A DNA stretch of 64,000 nucleotides from Albidovulum sp. (GTDB lineage: Bacteria > Pseudomonadota > Alphaproteobacteria > Rhodobacterales > Rhodobacteraceae): contig JAUQYB010000091.1 of the NCBI GenBank assembly GCA_030837825.1, forward strand, positions 1 to 64,000, given 5' to 3'. Of this stretch, positions 52,790-61,696 are shown piece after piece. The notes beneath the pieces are model-generated. The model saw only the letters and a program-made list of their open reading frames with translations. It did no database searches and was not told where the DNA came from. The position numbers were made by a program, and so were the translations under genes. The first letter of the stretch is position 1, and the number at the start of each line of letters is the position of its first letter.

Positions 52790-53603
52790 TCGTCCTTCTC
52801 GCCATAGATGTCCTGGAACGCTCGGCGCATTAGCTTCGGTGCCTCAGGATGATCGGTCGCGTGGATCAGCGAGAAGGCCTTCTTCTGACCGTCCTCGCGC
52901 AAATAGACGGGCCACCAGTTCGCGTATCGGTAGCCGAGTTCGGCCTGGAAGCGAGCGCAGAACACCTGACACATCTCAACCTGCGTCTTTCCGGTCAGAT
53001 CCCTCCATTCGCCCCCTCCCCACCAGCGGTCAATTTCGGCCAGACGCTCCGGTCGGCGCGACTGGGTCAATGATCTGTGAAGCCAACCGATAGCGAGAAA
53101 GTAGAGGATCTCGATGCGGGTCCGTCCCTTGTAGGCCGCGAGTGCCTGAACGGTCGACCAATGGCACTCGGTGTTTCGCTGGTCGAGGAGCGCAAACACG
53201 GCGGTTCGTCTCTTGACATAAGGATTTCCTTGTAGCGGTCGTTAAAGTCGCCCTCCATCACGAACACGCGCCGCGCCGGCGGGACGCGGTTGTGACGGGA
53301 TTGCAGGTCGCGCAGTTGCCGAAGCCCGTCAGGATCGATGTCGCAAAGCCAGAACGTCCGCAGCCTCGGAGGGTTGATTTCGAGGACGCGCCGAGCGGTC
53401 CATGCTTCCGGGTGGTTTTGGCTCTGCGGGGCGGCAAAGCCATCGACATAGAGCCCGCCGCGCGTGACCAGCTGAAATCGCTCCACGTAGCGCGCAATCA
53501 ACCTAGATTTCGCATCGGTCTGCGCCGGCGCGTTTTTCGCCATCGCCATCCGGACCGCCGGTGTGTCGAGCGGAAGCGTGTCTTCCGGCTTGAGAGCGTG
53601 CAT
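52687..53603 (-). pseudogene. Three-Cys-motif partner protein TcmP-like gene, frameshifted
   Basis: The N-terminal half (KSRLIARYVERFQLVTRGGLYVDGFAAPQ, FWLCDIDPDGLRQLRDL, VMEGDFNDRYKEIL) and the C-terminal half (AVFALLDQRNTECHW, KGRTRIEILYFLAIGWLHRSL, RWWGGGEWRDL) resemble the TcmP family. The two halves lie in different frames that meet near 53205. TcmP is normally encoded beside a three-Cys-motif (DUF5131) protein, as here. The pair is often found in mobile or defence regions, and its biochemistry is poorly known. I take ATG 53603 as start; GTG 53672 is an alternative. The frameshift makes it probably dead. Confidence 0.65.
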
Positions 53604-53632
53604 CTCGTCGTGGCGGAAGAGGTCATCCACGC

Positions 53633-53842
53633 CTAGCGCGAGGCGGCTACGACCCTTGGAAGTTCGTCCCACTCTGACCCATCCAGATTGCGACCTGCAA
53701 TTCGCTTGCCGACGCGAAACATCGTTGTCCCGTCGGCGGCTTTCTTCGACTTCAGGGCCTTCCTCTCAGGCAGATTGATCCCCTGCCCGGGTGCCCAATC
53801 ACCCCACTGCTTGAAGTGGAACGCAACGTTCGGCATCACCAA
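53633..53842 (-). pseudogene. C-terminal fragment of a DUF5131 (phage Gp37/Gp68, three-Cys-motif) protein
   Basis: The last 65 or so residues of a DUF5131 protein are present: VAFHFKQWGDWAPGQG, then GKRIAGRNLDGSEWDELPRVV. The FFFKQWG and GR-LDG-WDE patterns are family hallmarks. The N-terminal part with the cysteine motif is missing, because at about 53830 the sequence switches to the Mu-type transposase on the other strand. It is thus the truncated partner of the adjacent TcmP-like gene. Confidence 0.6.
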
Positions 53843-54830
53843 GATTCACGCGCTTCCCTACAACAGCTAGGGCAAGGGCATCATCGAGCGGTTCAATGCG
53901 GTCTGGAACGACCTTGCCCGGACCCTGCCCACCTATCTCGACCAGGAGATGGACAAGGAAGCGAGCTCCAAGGTCCACAAGCTCACCCGGTCCGAGATCG
54001 CGCAGTTCGGTTCGTCGCGCATCCTGCCCGTCTGGGACGAGTTCCTCGCGATGTGCGAGGCGACCGTGGCCGCCTACAACGACCGCCCGCACAGCGGCCT
54101 GCCGAGCTTCGAGGATCCGGCGACAGGGCAGCGGAGGTCCATGACGCCGAACGAGGCCTGGGCGGCGCATGTCGCCGACGGGTTCGAGCCCGTCCCGGTA
54201 TCGGCGGGCGAGGCGGACGATCTCTTCCGGCCCTACGAAGTCCGCACCGTCCGGCGCGCGCTCGTCGAGTGGAACACCAACAGCTACTACCACGACGATC
54301 TCGAGAAGTATCACGAGACGCGCGTCGCGGTGGGTTACGACCTGCACCAGGCCGATCGTGTCTGGGTCCGCGAGATCGACGAGGAAAGCGGCCTGCCTGG
54401 AAGCCTGATCTGCGTCGCCGTCTTCGGCGGAAACAGCCAGCGCTACGTGCCCCTGAGCTTCCAGCGCGCGGCGGAGGAAGGCCGCGTCAGGGCACAGCTG
54501 CGCCGGATCGGAAAGAAGGCGGAGGCCATCCAGGACCAGCTCCGCGCGCCGCTCCTGGAGCATTCGCCCCAGGTCGTGATGCCCGACCTCAAGGCGGCCC
54601 CGCAGCCAATCGTGGCCGGGAGGGCCGCCCCGGAAGCGCCGACAGTCGGCACCGCCATCACGTGGGATGCCGAGCTGGCGAAGCTCTGCCTCGCCGATCC
54701 CGGGCAGCTGACCGAGGGCCGCGCGCATGTGCTGCGCGAAGTGATGTCGCGCCGGAACGGGCGGGAATTGTTGAGGATATCAGGCGTGGACCTGGACGAG
54801 TTGGACGCTTTGCTCAGGTCCGCCGCCTGA
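53830..54830 (+). pseudogene. Mu-type transposase (MuA) C-terminal half with in-frame TAG
   Basis: The frame begins abruptly with TKIHALPYNS, a TAG at 53868-53870, then GKGIIERFNAVWNDLARTLPTY, the end of the MuA DDE domain. The stop stands where the family has Gln or similar (CAG to TAG). The following open frame from ATG 53949 (293 residues) has the MuA beta-barrel and C-terminal MuB-interaction tail (RRALVEWNTNSYYHDDLEKYHETRVAVGYDLHQADRVWVREID). The DNA-binding domains and the first catalytic Asp residues are lost at the junction with the DUF5131 fragment. It cannot be active alone. Confidence 0.8.
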
Positions 54831-54857
54831 AACTGACGAGCAGCAAGGAGAGACTAC

Positions 54858-55625
54858 ATGAGACCGACCTTTGTGGAAACCCGGAACTACCATCGCTTCA
54901 TGGAAGGCATGGACGCGCTCGATGCGCGCGGGTCGGAAGAGTGCCGCCTGGTGGTCGTGGATGGCCTGCCGGGCCTCGGCAAGACCACCATTCTCGCGCG
55001 CTGGGCAACGCAGGAGAGCTGCCTTTACCTGCGCGCCAAGGTGGAATGGACGCCCTACTGGATGATGGCCGAACTGCTGGCCGAGGCCGCGGTCACGCCG
55101 CCGCATGGGCATGAGGCACGGTTCCGCGCCTGCATCGCGACGCTCCGGGCACGGATGGGGCTTGCGCGGGCCACGGGAGCGCAGTTCGCCGTTGTCATCG
55201 ACGAGGCCGACTATGTCTCGCGCCACTCGAAGCTTGTCGATGCGATCCGCGACCTCGCCGACCTGGCCGAGGTGCCGATCATCCTGGTCGGGATGGGACG
55301 GATCCGTGACAATCTCACCCGTCATCCCCAGACCGCCTCGCGGATCAGCCGCTACGTCCGCTTCGAGCCTGCCGATCTGGCGGACGTCGAGGAGTTCCTC
55401 GCCGCCAAGTGCGACGTGCCGGTGGCCAAGTGCCTGGCATCCTTCGTCCACCGAGCGACCGGCGGGTTCAACCGCGAGCTCCTCGAGGCGATCCGCTCCA
55501 TCGAGCGCTTCGGCCATCGCAATCCGCCAGCAGCGCCCGAGGGCCTGACGGCGCGGGAAATGGCCGGCCAGCATCTCATCAACGACCGCAAGTCGGGCCA
55601 GCCGATCGCGGTCCCGGTGCGCTGA
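54858..55625 (+). CDS. MuB-like transposition AAA+ ATPase
   Basis: This 255-residue ATPase has Walker A GLPGLGKT at residues 36-43 and Walker B AVVIDEADY at about 114-122. It continues to a sensor region ILVGMGRIRDNLTRHPQTASRISRYVRF. In Mu-like elements MuB picks the target DNA and stimulates MuA. It lacks the N-terminal HTH of Mu's own MuB (312 residues), as many TnsC/MuB relatives do. It is 27 bases downstream of the MuA remnant and intact. Confidence 0.88.
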   Translation: MRPTFVETRNYHRFMEGMDALDARGSEECRLVVVDGLPGLGKTTILARWATQESCLYLRAKVEWTPYWMMAELLAEAAVTPPHGHEARFRACIATLRARMGLARATGAQFAVVIDEADYVSRHSKLVDAIRDLADLAEVPIILVGMGRIRDNLTRHPQTASRISRYVRFEPADLADVEEFLAAKCDVPVAKCLASFVHRATGGFNRELLEAIRSIERFGHRNPPAAPEGLTAREMAGQHLINDRKSGQPIAVPVR

Positions 55626-55627
55626 CG

Positions 55628-56194
55628 ATGAACCCGGACATGACCATCCAGACCCGCATCCTTCACGGCCTCGGCGATGCCTGCCTTCTGATCGGCGACA
55701 TTGCGGAGGACCTCGGACTCGGTCGCGGGCAGGTCAGCCAGGCTGCGGCCCTGCTGATCGCGCGCGGATACGTCGAACGCGTGGAGCGCGGCTGCTTTCG
55801 GCTGACCGGTGCGGGGCGGCGCGCCCGCGACGAGGGCGTCACGATCGAGACCGGCGTGACCGGCCCGACGCGTGCGCTCCGCCTTCCGAAGCGCACCACG
55901 ATACGGCAGCGCGCCTGGAACGCCATGCGGATCACACGCACCTTCACCGTGGCCGACCTCACCACGGCGGTGGCCCGCGAGGGCGACGGCGACGTGGAGG
56001 AGAACCTGCGCCGCTTCGTCAACGCGCTGTCCCGCGCCGGCTATCTCGCCCGTGCCGCGCGCCGCAGGCCCGGCACCGCCCCGGGTTCGAATGGCTTTGC
56101 CGTCTACAGCCTCGTGCGGGACACCGGGCCGGTGGCGCCCGTGGTCAGCCGCAAGCGCTGCGCGATCCACGATTTCAACGGGAGGGCGGCATGA
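55628..56194 (+). CDS. Winged-helix phage protein, two HTH-like repeats
   Basis: This 188-residue protein has an N-terminal winged-helix pattern (TRILHGLGDACLLIGDIAEDLGLGRGQVSQAAALLIARGYVERVERGCFRLTGAG). A second similar unit follows (RQRAWNAMRITRTFTVADLTTAVA, then ENLRRFVNALSRAGYLARA). Such proteins follow MuB in Mu-like phages of alphaproteobacteria and probably regulate early genes. It starts two bases after the MuB stop and overlaps the next gene by four bases. Confidence 0.75.
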   Translation: MNPDMTIQTRILHGLGDACLLIGDIAEDLGLGRGQVSQAAALLIARGYVERVERGCFRLTGAGRRARDEGVTIETGVTGPTRALRLPKRTTIRQRAWNAMRITRTFTVADLTTAVAREGDGDVEENLRRFVNALSRAGYLARAARRRPGTAPGSNGFAVYSLVRDTGPVAPVVSRKRCAIHDFNGRAA

Positions 56195-56569
56195 CGCCCC
56201 GGCTTCCCATCGACATGCCCGAACCGGAATGGCTGGGTCTTCTGAAGGCAGAGCGGGCCAAGGGGCGGCCGGTGTCGGAGATCGCGCGACTGCGGCATGG
56301 CGCGACCGTCCGTGTCGATGCTGCTCGCCGGCACCTATCCGGCGCGGAGCCTCGACCTCGTCGAGCGCAAGCACGGCGCCGCGATCGTCAAGGCGCTCCG
56401 GGACCGGGTGCTCTGCCCGCACCTGCGCCGCGGCATCCCGGCCGAGGAGTGCCGCGCCCACGCGGCTGCGCCGATGTCGATCTCGAACGTCGCGCGGATG
56501 CGCCAATGGGAAGCCTGCCGGCGCTGCCCGCTGAACCCCTTCACCGAACCCGAAGGAGGCAAAGGATGA
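56191..56569 (+). pseudogene. XRE-like phage protein, frameshifted
   Basis: The first 33 codons (MTPRLPIDMPEPEWLGLLKAERAKGRPVSEIARL) and the rest (GMARPSVSMLLAGTYPARSLDLVERKHGAAIVKAL, ending PLNPFTEPEGGKG) are in frames one base apart, meeting near 56290-56297. Together they form one HTH protein of about 125 residues with a C-terminal cysteine cluster (CRRCPLNPF), common in Mu-like early regions. One extra base, or two lost bases, explains the break. Confidence 0.7.
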
Positions 56570-56820
56570 GACGTGCGACCCCATGCGAGAGGCCCGCGCC
56601 GGAGGACATCTCGACCGCGAGGCGAAAGGCGATCATCCCGGCGCTGGTGGAACAGGCCCTCGCCGATCAGGACTACCTGGAAGCGGTGATCGTCGCGACC
56701 GGCAACATCATCGGCATCCGGTCGGTGCAGGCCGCGGTGTCGGTCGAGGAAGTGCTCGATCTGATGCGCAGCATCGCCGCGGACGTTGTCCAGGCGAACC
56801 GTGCCGGGGTGCTGCAATGA
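56566..56820 (+). CDS. Small phage protein, 84 aa
   Basis: I do not recognise a family. The protein is helical, with a hydrophobic middle (EQALADQDYLEAVIVATGNIIGIRSVQAAVSVEEVLDLMRSIAADVVQAN). GGAGGCAAAGG precedes the ATG, which overlaps the stop of the previous gene. The next gene's ATG overlaps its stop. It belongs to a chain of coupled early genes. Confidence 0.65.
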   Translation: MRRATPCERPAPEDISTARRKAIIPALVEQALADQDYLEAVIVATGNIIGIRSVQAAVSVEEVLDLMRSIAADVVQANRAGVLQ

Positions 56821-57029
56821 ACCGCCTCACCATCGCAGAACTCACCGTCAGGGCGCGACGCGGCATCGGCAAGGTGGATCGGAGCGGCCTTCGCGGCGCG
56901 ACCCTCGTCAGCGCCGACGAGGTGGAGGCGATGGCCATGCTGCTCGCCATCCTCGGCGTCGCGCCGATCTACCCGGGGACCTACGCGCCCCCGAACCTCA
57001 TCCCCCACACCGAAGGAGAACGGGCATGA
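56817..57029 (+). CDS. Small phage protein, 70 aa
   Basis: This is a 70-residue protein starting MNRLTIAELTVRARRGIGKVDRSGLRGATLVSADEVEAMAMLLAILG. No family is recognised. It is translationally coupled on both sides by four-base overlaps, so it is almost certainly expressed with its neighbours if the operon is transcribed. Confidence 0.65.
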   Translation: MNRLTIAELTVRARRGIGKVDRSGLRGATLVSADEVEAMAMLLAILGVAPIYPGTYAPPNLIPHTEGERA

Positions 57030-57316
57030 CCCGCAAGATGAAGAGTTTCGGCACCAACATCCCGGTGCCGCAGGACGACAGCGAAGCGCGCGAGGCGATC
57101 CGTCTCGTGGTCCAGCAGGCACTGAGCGGCGACTGTAAGGCGGTCAGCGAACTCATGCGGCAGATCAACCGGTACTTCCCGGAGCGATTTGCGGGAGAGG
57201 ACCCCTCCCTGCCGCCGAGCGAGGAGGACCTTAAGCTGCTGGAGGACTACGTCCGGCGCCGTCTCGGCGGCCAGGAACCGGGAAAGACGGAGGGGTCGGA
57301 TGACGGCGAGTTCTGA
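57026..57316 (+). CDS. Terminase-adjacent small protein (DUF5681-like C-terminus)
   Basis: The 96-residue protein contains AREAIRLVVQQALSGDCKAVSELMRQINRYFPERF, similar to the C-terminal helical part of small proteins that precede terminase genes in alphaproteobacterial prophages. An acidic tail follows (PSEEDLKLLEDYVRRRLGG). GAAGGAGAA lies upstream. It overlaps the terminase start by 17 bases. It might act like a small terminase subunit, but this is a guess. Confidence 0.55.
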   Translation: MTRKMKSFGTNIPVPQDDSEAREAIRLVVQQALSGDCKAVSELMRQINRYFPERFAGEDPSLPPSEEDLKLLEDYVRRRLGGQEPGKTEGSDDGEF

Positions 57317-58745
57317 CATCCACGCCCTCCTGCGGCAGGACCTGCTGTCCTTCGTCAGGAAGGTCTTCGCGACGCTCAACCCGGGGACAGCCTACCTGCA
57401 CAACTGGCACGTCGAGGCGATCGTTGAGCTTCTCGATCAGGTCATGCGAGGGGAGACGCGGCGCGCCATGATCAACGTGCCGCCCCGGACCCTCAAGTCG
57501 ATGATCGTCTCTGTCGCCTAGCCCGCCTTCCTTCTCAGTCACGACCCGACGCGGAAGAGCTTCGTCGTCTCGCATGGGCTCGACCTCGCCGAGGAACACC
57601 ACGCCGCTTTCCGCAAGGTGGTGGAGTCCGACTGGTACCGGGCAGCGTTCCCGACGATGTCGCCGGCGGCGGATAAGGATACCGCGCTCGTCTTCCGGAC
57701 GAGCCGGGGTGGCCAGCGCAAGGCCTTCTCGGTCGAAAGCCGGATCACCGGCCAGGGGGCCGACATCATCATCCTTGATGACCCGCTCGACGCCTCCGAT
57801 GCCCAGAGTGAGCTTGCATGCGCAAAGGTCAATGACTGGATCGTCGACGTCCTGATGGGGCGGTTCAACAAGGGCGCGACGGGAGTCATGGTCCTCGTCA
57901 TGCAGCGCCTTGCGGTCAACGACCCGTCTGCGCGTCTGCAGGAAATCGAGGACTGGACCCTCCTGTCGCTGCCGGCAATTGCCGAGGAGGCCATCGAGGT
58001 CACGGTCGGCCCTGGCGCAGTCCACATGTTCACCAAGGGCGACCTCCTTCATCCCGGGTTGTTGGACAGGGTCTACCTCGACCAACGCCGCCGGGCGATG
58101 GGGAATGCGGCCTACAGCGCCCAGTACCAGCAGCGTCCGCTGCCCCCCGGCGGAGGGGTGATCGACATCAGTCTCTTCCAGCGGTTCAGGACGCTGCCCA
58201 CGACAAGGGACACGCGCTTTCTCAGTATCGATGCCGCCTCGGGCTCGGACTCCGGCTCATACTCGGTGATCCAATTCTGGCAGATCAGCGATGGCCGCAT
58301 CTATCTGGCGCGCAGCCAGAGAGGTCATTGGCCCTTTCCGGAACTGCGAAAACGGGCACTGGATGCGAAGATCGCGTTCCAGGCAGACTTCTTCCTCATC
58401 GAATTTGCATCGAACGGGCGAGCCCTCGCCGAGGAGCTTTGGGATTACTACCCGCGCGAGGAAAGGGCACGCGTCGTTCAGATCTTCAAACCCCAGCACG
58501 CGAAGTCGGTCCGGATGGATCTCGCCATGGTCCCGATCGAGGCAAGCAGGGTCTTCCTGCCCGAACAGGCGGATTGGCTCGCAGCCTTTCTCGCGGAACT
58601 CCAGGCCTTCCCCAACGGTGCGAATGACGACCAGGTCGACGCCCTGTCGCAGGCGATCTGGTTCTTCGGGCATCGCTACCAGGTCAGTCGCCACAATCCT
58701 GCGTACCGCAGTCGGTCCCGCGTAATCTCTCCGCGATGCCTGTGA
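57300..58745 (+). pseudogene. Phage terminase large subunit with in-frame TAG
   Basis: The frame encodes a 481-residue terminase ATPase/nuclease. The ATPase part has MINVPPRTLKSMIVSVA and later ADIIILDDPLDASDAQ (Walker B). The nuclease part has FLSIDAASGSDSGSYSVIQFW and NDDQVDALSQAIWFFG. Codon 74 is TAG (57519-57521) within SMIVSVA-stop-PAFLLSHDP, where the family has Trp, Phe or Tyr. A single base change such as TGG to TAG explains it. No portal or tail genes follow; the phage ends within 60 bases. Probably nonfunctional unless amber is suppressed. Confidence 0.82.
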
Positions 58746-58880
58746 CGGGGTGGGCGGTCCAGTGCCGATCGGACCTTGAAGTTCGAATCCCGAACGGTCC
58801 GGTGTCGGTCATGTCGGTCTTCTCCCAGCTTAGGGCGTTGCTGGCAAACGAACTTTGGTAAGCGACGTATGCTCGTCCTC

Positions 58881-59375
58881 TCAGGCTGCCGGTTTCGAAT
58901 GGAACATGACCTTCCATTCGCCCTGCTGGCAGACCTCTCCGTTCTGGTTGCGCACCTCGACCCAGAAGGTGACGATGCCCCTGCGCGGGTTCTTGGTCGG
59001 GCGCACCGCATCCACGCGCTGGAAGACATGGATCGTATCGCCGATCTTGACCGGCGCTTTCAGGTCCCAGGTCATGCCCAGGAAGGCGATGGCGGTGCCT
59101 TCCTTGATGCCGAGGCGGAACTCCAGTCCGGTGGCGATGGCAAAGACCGCCGGCCCGTGCAGGATACGGGTGCCGAAGGGGGTGCTTCTGGCGAATTCCT
59201 CGTCGGTATGGACGGGATTGTAATCGCCGGTGAGGCCCGCGAACATGACGATGTCGGCTTCGCTTATGGTGCGGCGCGGCGTGGTCCAGCTTTGTCCGGC
59301 CTCGAATTCGTCGAAGTAGAGCGCATTCGGCCCCACCCCGAGCCCCGCGCGGTCAAGTGACTTCCCTACGTCCAT
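58881..59375 (-). CDS. MaoC-family dehydratase
   Basis: This is a 164-residue hotdog-fold protein of the MaoC (R-specific enoyl-CoA hydratase) family. It carries the hydratase-2 motif in ADIVMFAGLTGDYNPVHTDEEFARSTPFGTRILHGPAVFAIATGL, with the catalytic Asp and His. GGAGG lies before the ATG at 59375. It is divergent from the TetR gene over a shared, operator-containing region. Given the acyl-CoA synthetase downstream of TetR, a role in breakdown of an acyl-CoA intermediate is likely. Confidence 0.9.
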   Translation of the reverse strand: MDVGKSLDRAGLGVGPNALYFDEFEAGQSWTTPRRTISEADIVMFAGLTGDYNPVHTDEEFARSTPFGTRILHGPAVFAIATGLEFRLGIKEGTAIAFLGMTWDLKAPVKIGDTIHVFQRVDAVRPTKNPRRGIVTFWVEVRNQNGEVCQQGEWKVMFHSKPAA

Positions 59376-59452
59376 CCGTTCCTCCGTTCCTTGTCCGACC
59401 GGCAAGATGGCCGGAAAAAACCTAGCCTTCATACCGATAAGATTACAATAAT

Positions 59453-59492
59453 ACCATTAAGAATAAATTTCGACCATTAAGTCAGTATGGTC
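59453..59492. promoter_or_regulatory. TetR-type operator in MaoC/TetR divergent region
   Basis: GACCAT-N9-ATGGTC at 59472-59492 has perfect six-base arms and the usual length of a TetR-family site. ACCATTAAG occurs twice, at 59453 and 59473, about two helical turns apart. The area is AT-rich. The divergent TetR protein is the obvious ligand. Confidence 0.55.
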
Positions 59493-59556
59493 AAGGACCA
59501 ATCCGCCGGCGGATGCAAGAAACGGGCATGATTTCTTCAGTGGTGTCGGGGGGGCG

Positions 59557-59585
59557 TTGACTCTTCGGTCAAAATATCCGTATCA
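59557..59585 (+). promoter_or_regulatory. Candidate promoter with inverted repeat for the TetR gene
   Basis: TTGACT (59557-59562) lies 17 bases from GTATCA, a weak sigma70 pattern. TTGAC-TCTTCG-GTCAA around the -35 box is an inverted repeat that could also be an operator. It is about 90 bases before the TetR start codon. Confidence 0.35.
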
Positions 59586-59669
59586 GACGGGAAGAAATCT
59601 GACGAATGGCGGGGTCCCTTTGTGTATCCTGCGGCACGATGGACCGGTTTCCACATCGGCAGGAGCGAT

Positions 59670-60275
59670 ATGAACACGAATCTCCGCGAAGAACTGAAGG
59701 CCCGCAAGCAGGCCTATGTGCAGGACGAAATCATCGCCGCCGCCGCCCGGCTGTTCGCGGAACGCGGGATCCGCGCGGTGACGATCGACGACATCGCCTC
59801 GAGCCTCGGCTACACCAAGTCGGTCGTCTACTACTACTTCAAGAACAAGAACCAGGTGCTGTGGGAGATCTTTAACCGCATCCACCAGGCGTGGTGGGCG
59901 GACATGAAGGCGATCATGGACCAGGACATTCCGCCCGACCGGAAGCTGGCCGCGCTGATCCGGCAACATGCGCTGAACGTGATGGACCGGACGGAATGGA
60001 CCGCGATCTACTTCCGCGACCAGTCCGAACTGACCGAGGCGCAGCAGGCCAGCGTGATCGAGCGCAAGCGCGACTTCGACCGCAATTTCCGCGACACCTA
60101 TGCCAAGGGCGTGGCCGCGGGCCTGTTCAAGGACATTCCGCCGGCCATCGTCACCAGCGGCATCATCGGCATGTGCAACCAGGCCCATGCGTGGTTCAAG
60201 CCCGGCAAGGGCCTGCCGGCCGCCACCATCGCCGACCATTTCACCGACATCGCGCTGTCGGGCTGCCTGCGCTAG
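59670..60275 (+). CDS. TetR/AcrR-family regulator
   Basis: This is a 201-residue regulator with the TetR HTH at about residues 18-65 (QDEIIAAAARLFAERGIRAVTIDDIASSLGYTKSVVYYYFKNKNQVLWEIF). An effector domain with a C-terminal helix pair follows. AGGAG precedes the ATG at 59670. It is divergent from the MaoC gene and convergent with the amidase, with stops overlapping by four bases. It likely represses the MaoC gene and perhaps the amidase-ligase operon. Confidence 0.92.
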   Translation: MNTNLREELKARKQAYVQDEIIAAAARLFAERGIRAVTIDDIASSLGYTKSVVYYYFKNKNQVLWEIFNRIHQAWWADMKAIMDQDIPPDRKLAALIRQHALNVMDRTEWTAIYFRDQSELTEAQQASVIERKRDFDRNFRDTYAKGVAAGLFKDIPPAIVTSGIIGMCNQAHAWFKPGKGLPAATIADHFTDIALSGCLR

Positions 60276-61696
60276 ATGTAACGGCCGATCCAGGGCGCGG
60301 CCGCCTCAAGCTGGGCCGAGAGGCGCAGCAGCGTATCTTCGGCGCCGAAGCGGCCGATGATCTGCACGCCGACCGGCAAGCCCGCGTCGGTCCAGTACAG
60401 CGGCAGGCTGGCCGCGGGCTGGCCCGAGGCGTTGATGATGGCCAGGAAGGCGGTGTAGCGGCCAGCCTTGCGGCGGAAGCTTTCGAAATCACCGTCCATG
60501 CCGATCGTGCCCAGCTTCGCCGGAAGCTGGGTCAGGGTCGGGGTCAGCACGATGTCGAACGCCGCCATGTGGTCGGCCATCGTGCGACCGATGGCATGAA
60601 AGCGGTTGATCGCCAGCGCATAGGCCTCGGCCCCCAGCCGCTGGCCGCGGGTATAGGCGTCGAGGATCGCCGGTTCCAGAAGGACGGACAGGTGGGCCAC
60701 TGGCTTCTGCCGCAGGAAGCCGTTCACCGTCAGGGCGACGCTGGCGCTCATCACGTCGATGATCGCGCCGATGAAGGCGTCGTATTTCAGAGCCGGCGGC
60801 GGGGTGTCGACGACTTCGTGGCCGAGACCGGTCAGCAGGCCGGCCGCGGCCCGGACCGCGGCGATGCACTCGGGCGCGATCGCGATGCCCTCCCAGGCCT
60901 CGGTCCAGCAGGCGATGCGCAGCGGGCGGTCGAAGGGCAGGTCCAGCCGCGCGAGGTATGATGGCGGGCGTTCCGGCGCGGCGTAGGGCTGGCCGGGTTC
61001 CATTCCGGCGATGCCGTCCAGCGCGGCGGCGCTGTCGCGCACCGTGCGGGTCAGCACGCCGTCGACCGCCAGCCCGCCCCAGCCCTCGCCGCGCAGCGGC
61101 CCGTGCGGCACCAGCCCGCGCGACGGTTTCAGCCCGTAGACCCCGCAGCAGGCGGCCGGGATGCGGATCGACCCGCCGCCGTCGCTGCCATGCGCGATCG
61201 GAACGATGCCGGTGGCCACCGCCACCGCCGCCCCGCCGCTGGACCCGCCGCTTGACCGGTCGCGGTCCCAGGGGTTGCGGGTCGGGCCGCCGTTCTGCAC
61301 GGCCTCGGTCGTCGGCGCCATGCAGAATTCCGGCACGGTGGTGCGGCCGAAGGGCAGGAAGCCGTCCGCCAGGAAGCGGGTCTGCAAGGTGGCGTCCACC
61401 GCCGAGGTCATGCCGGCGAACAGCCGCGAGCCGACCGAGGACGGCAGGAAGGTAGAGCCGAGGCCGGAGTCCTTCAGAAGGAACGGCAGGCCGCCGAACC
61501 TGCCCTTCGGCGTGGCCGCCCGCGCCGCCGCCATCGCCGCCTCGGGGCGCAGGTGACAAAGCGCGTTCAGCGGCGGATTGCGCGCCTCGGCGATCTGCAG
61601 CGCGCAGTCGAGGAGTTCGGCTGGCGTCACCTCGCCCTTGTGGACCAGTGCGGCCAGCGCCAGCCCGTCGCGGCTCTTGTATTCATCGGCCCGCAT
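60272..61696 (-). CDS. Amidase (amidase-signature family)
   Basis: This 474-residue amidase has the Ser-cisSer-Lys triad: Lys in [14 protein letters not shown], cis-Ser and flanks in [16 protein letters not shown], and the nucleophile Ser in [25 protein letters not shown]. Members hydrolyse linear or cyclic amides. The ATG at 61696 overlaps the stop of the upstream acyl-CoA synthetase (ATGA), so both are one operon. It may release ammonia from an amide intermediate of the pathway. Confidence 0.92.
   Translation of the reverse strand: MRADEYKSRDGLALAALVHKGEVTPAELLDCALQIAEARNPPLNALCHLRPEAAMAAARAATPKGRFGGLPFLLKDSGLGSTFLPSSVGSRLFAGMTSAVDATLQTRFLADGFLPFGRTTVPEFCMAPTTEAVQNGGPTRNPWDRDRSSGGSSGGAAVAVATGIVPIAHGSDGGGSIRIPAACCGVYGLKPSRGLVPHGPLRGEGWGGLAVDGVLTRTVRDSAAALDGIAGMEPGQPYAAPERPPSYLARLDLPFDRPLRIACWTEAWEGIAIAPECIAAVRAAAGLLTGLGHEVVDTPPPALKYDAFIGAIIDVMSASVALTVNGFLRQKPVAHLSVLLEPAILDAYTRGQRLGAEAYALAINRFHAIGRTMADHMAAFDIVLTPTLTQLPAKLGTIGMDGDFESFRRKAGRYTAFLAIINASGQPAASLPLYWTDAGLPVGVQIIGRFGAEDTLLRLSAQLEAAAPWIGRYI

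Larger units (their letters stand above)
45100..58800. mobile_element. Composite, decayed Mu-like prophage/transposon region
   Basis: The region holds Mu-type genes in two blocks. The left block (45178-50356) has three minus-strand early-type genes, then a Mor-like activator, capsid and I-type protease on plus. The right block (53830-58745) has a 5'-truncated MuA, MuB, small phage genes and a terminase. Portal, head-morphogenesis and tail genes are missing. Between the blocks are unknown accessory genes, a long inverted repeat and wrecked TcmP/DUF5131 genes. Four genes carry stops or frameshifts. The limits are approximate, because no terminal duplication was identified. Confidence 0.75.

Noticed and set aside
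58781..58800. GTTCGAATCCC matching the tRNA-Ser T-loop, a possible attR for the mobile region
   Set aside because: Only 11 bases agree, they form a local inverted repeat (GTTCG-AATCC-CGAAC), and no integrase is present; Mu-like elements do not use tRNA sites.
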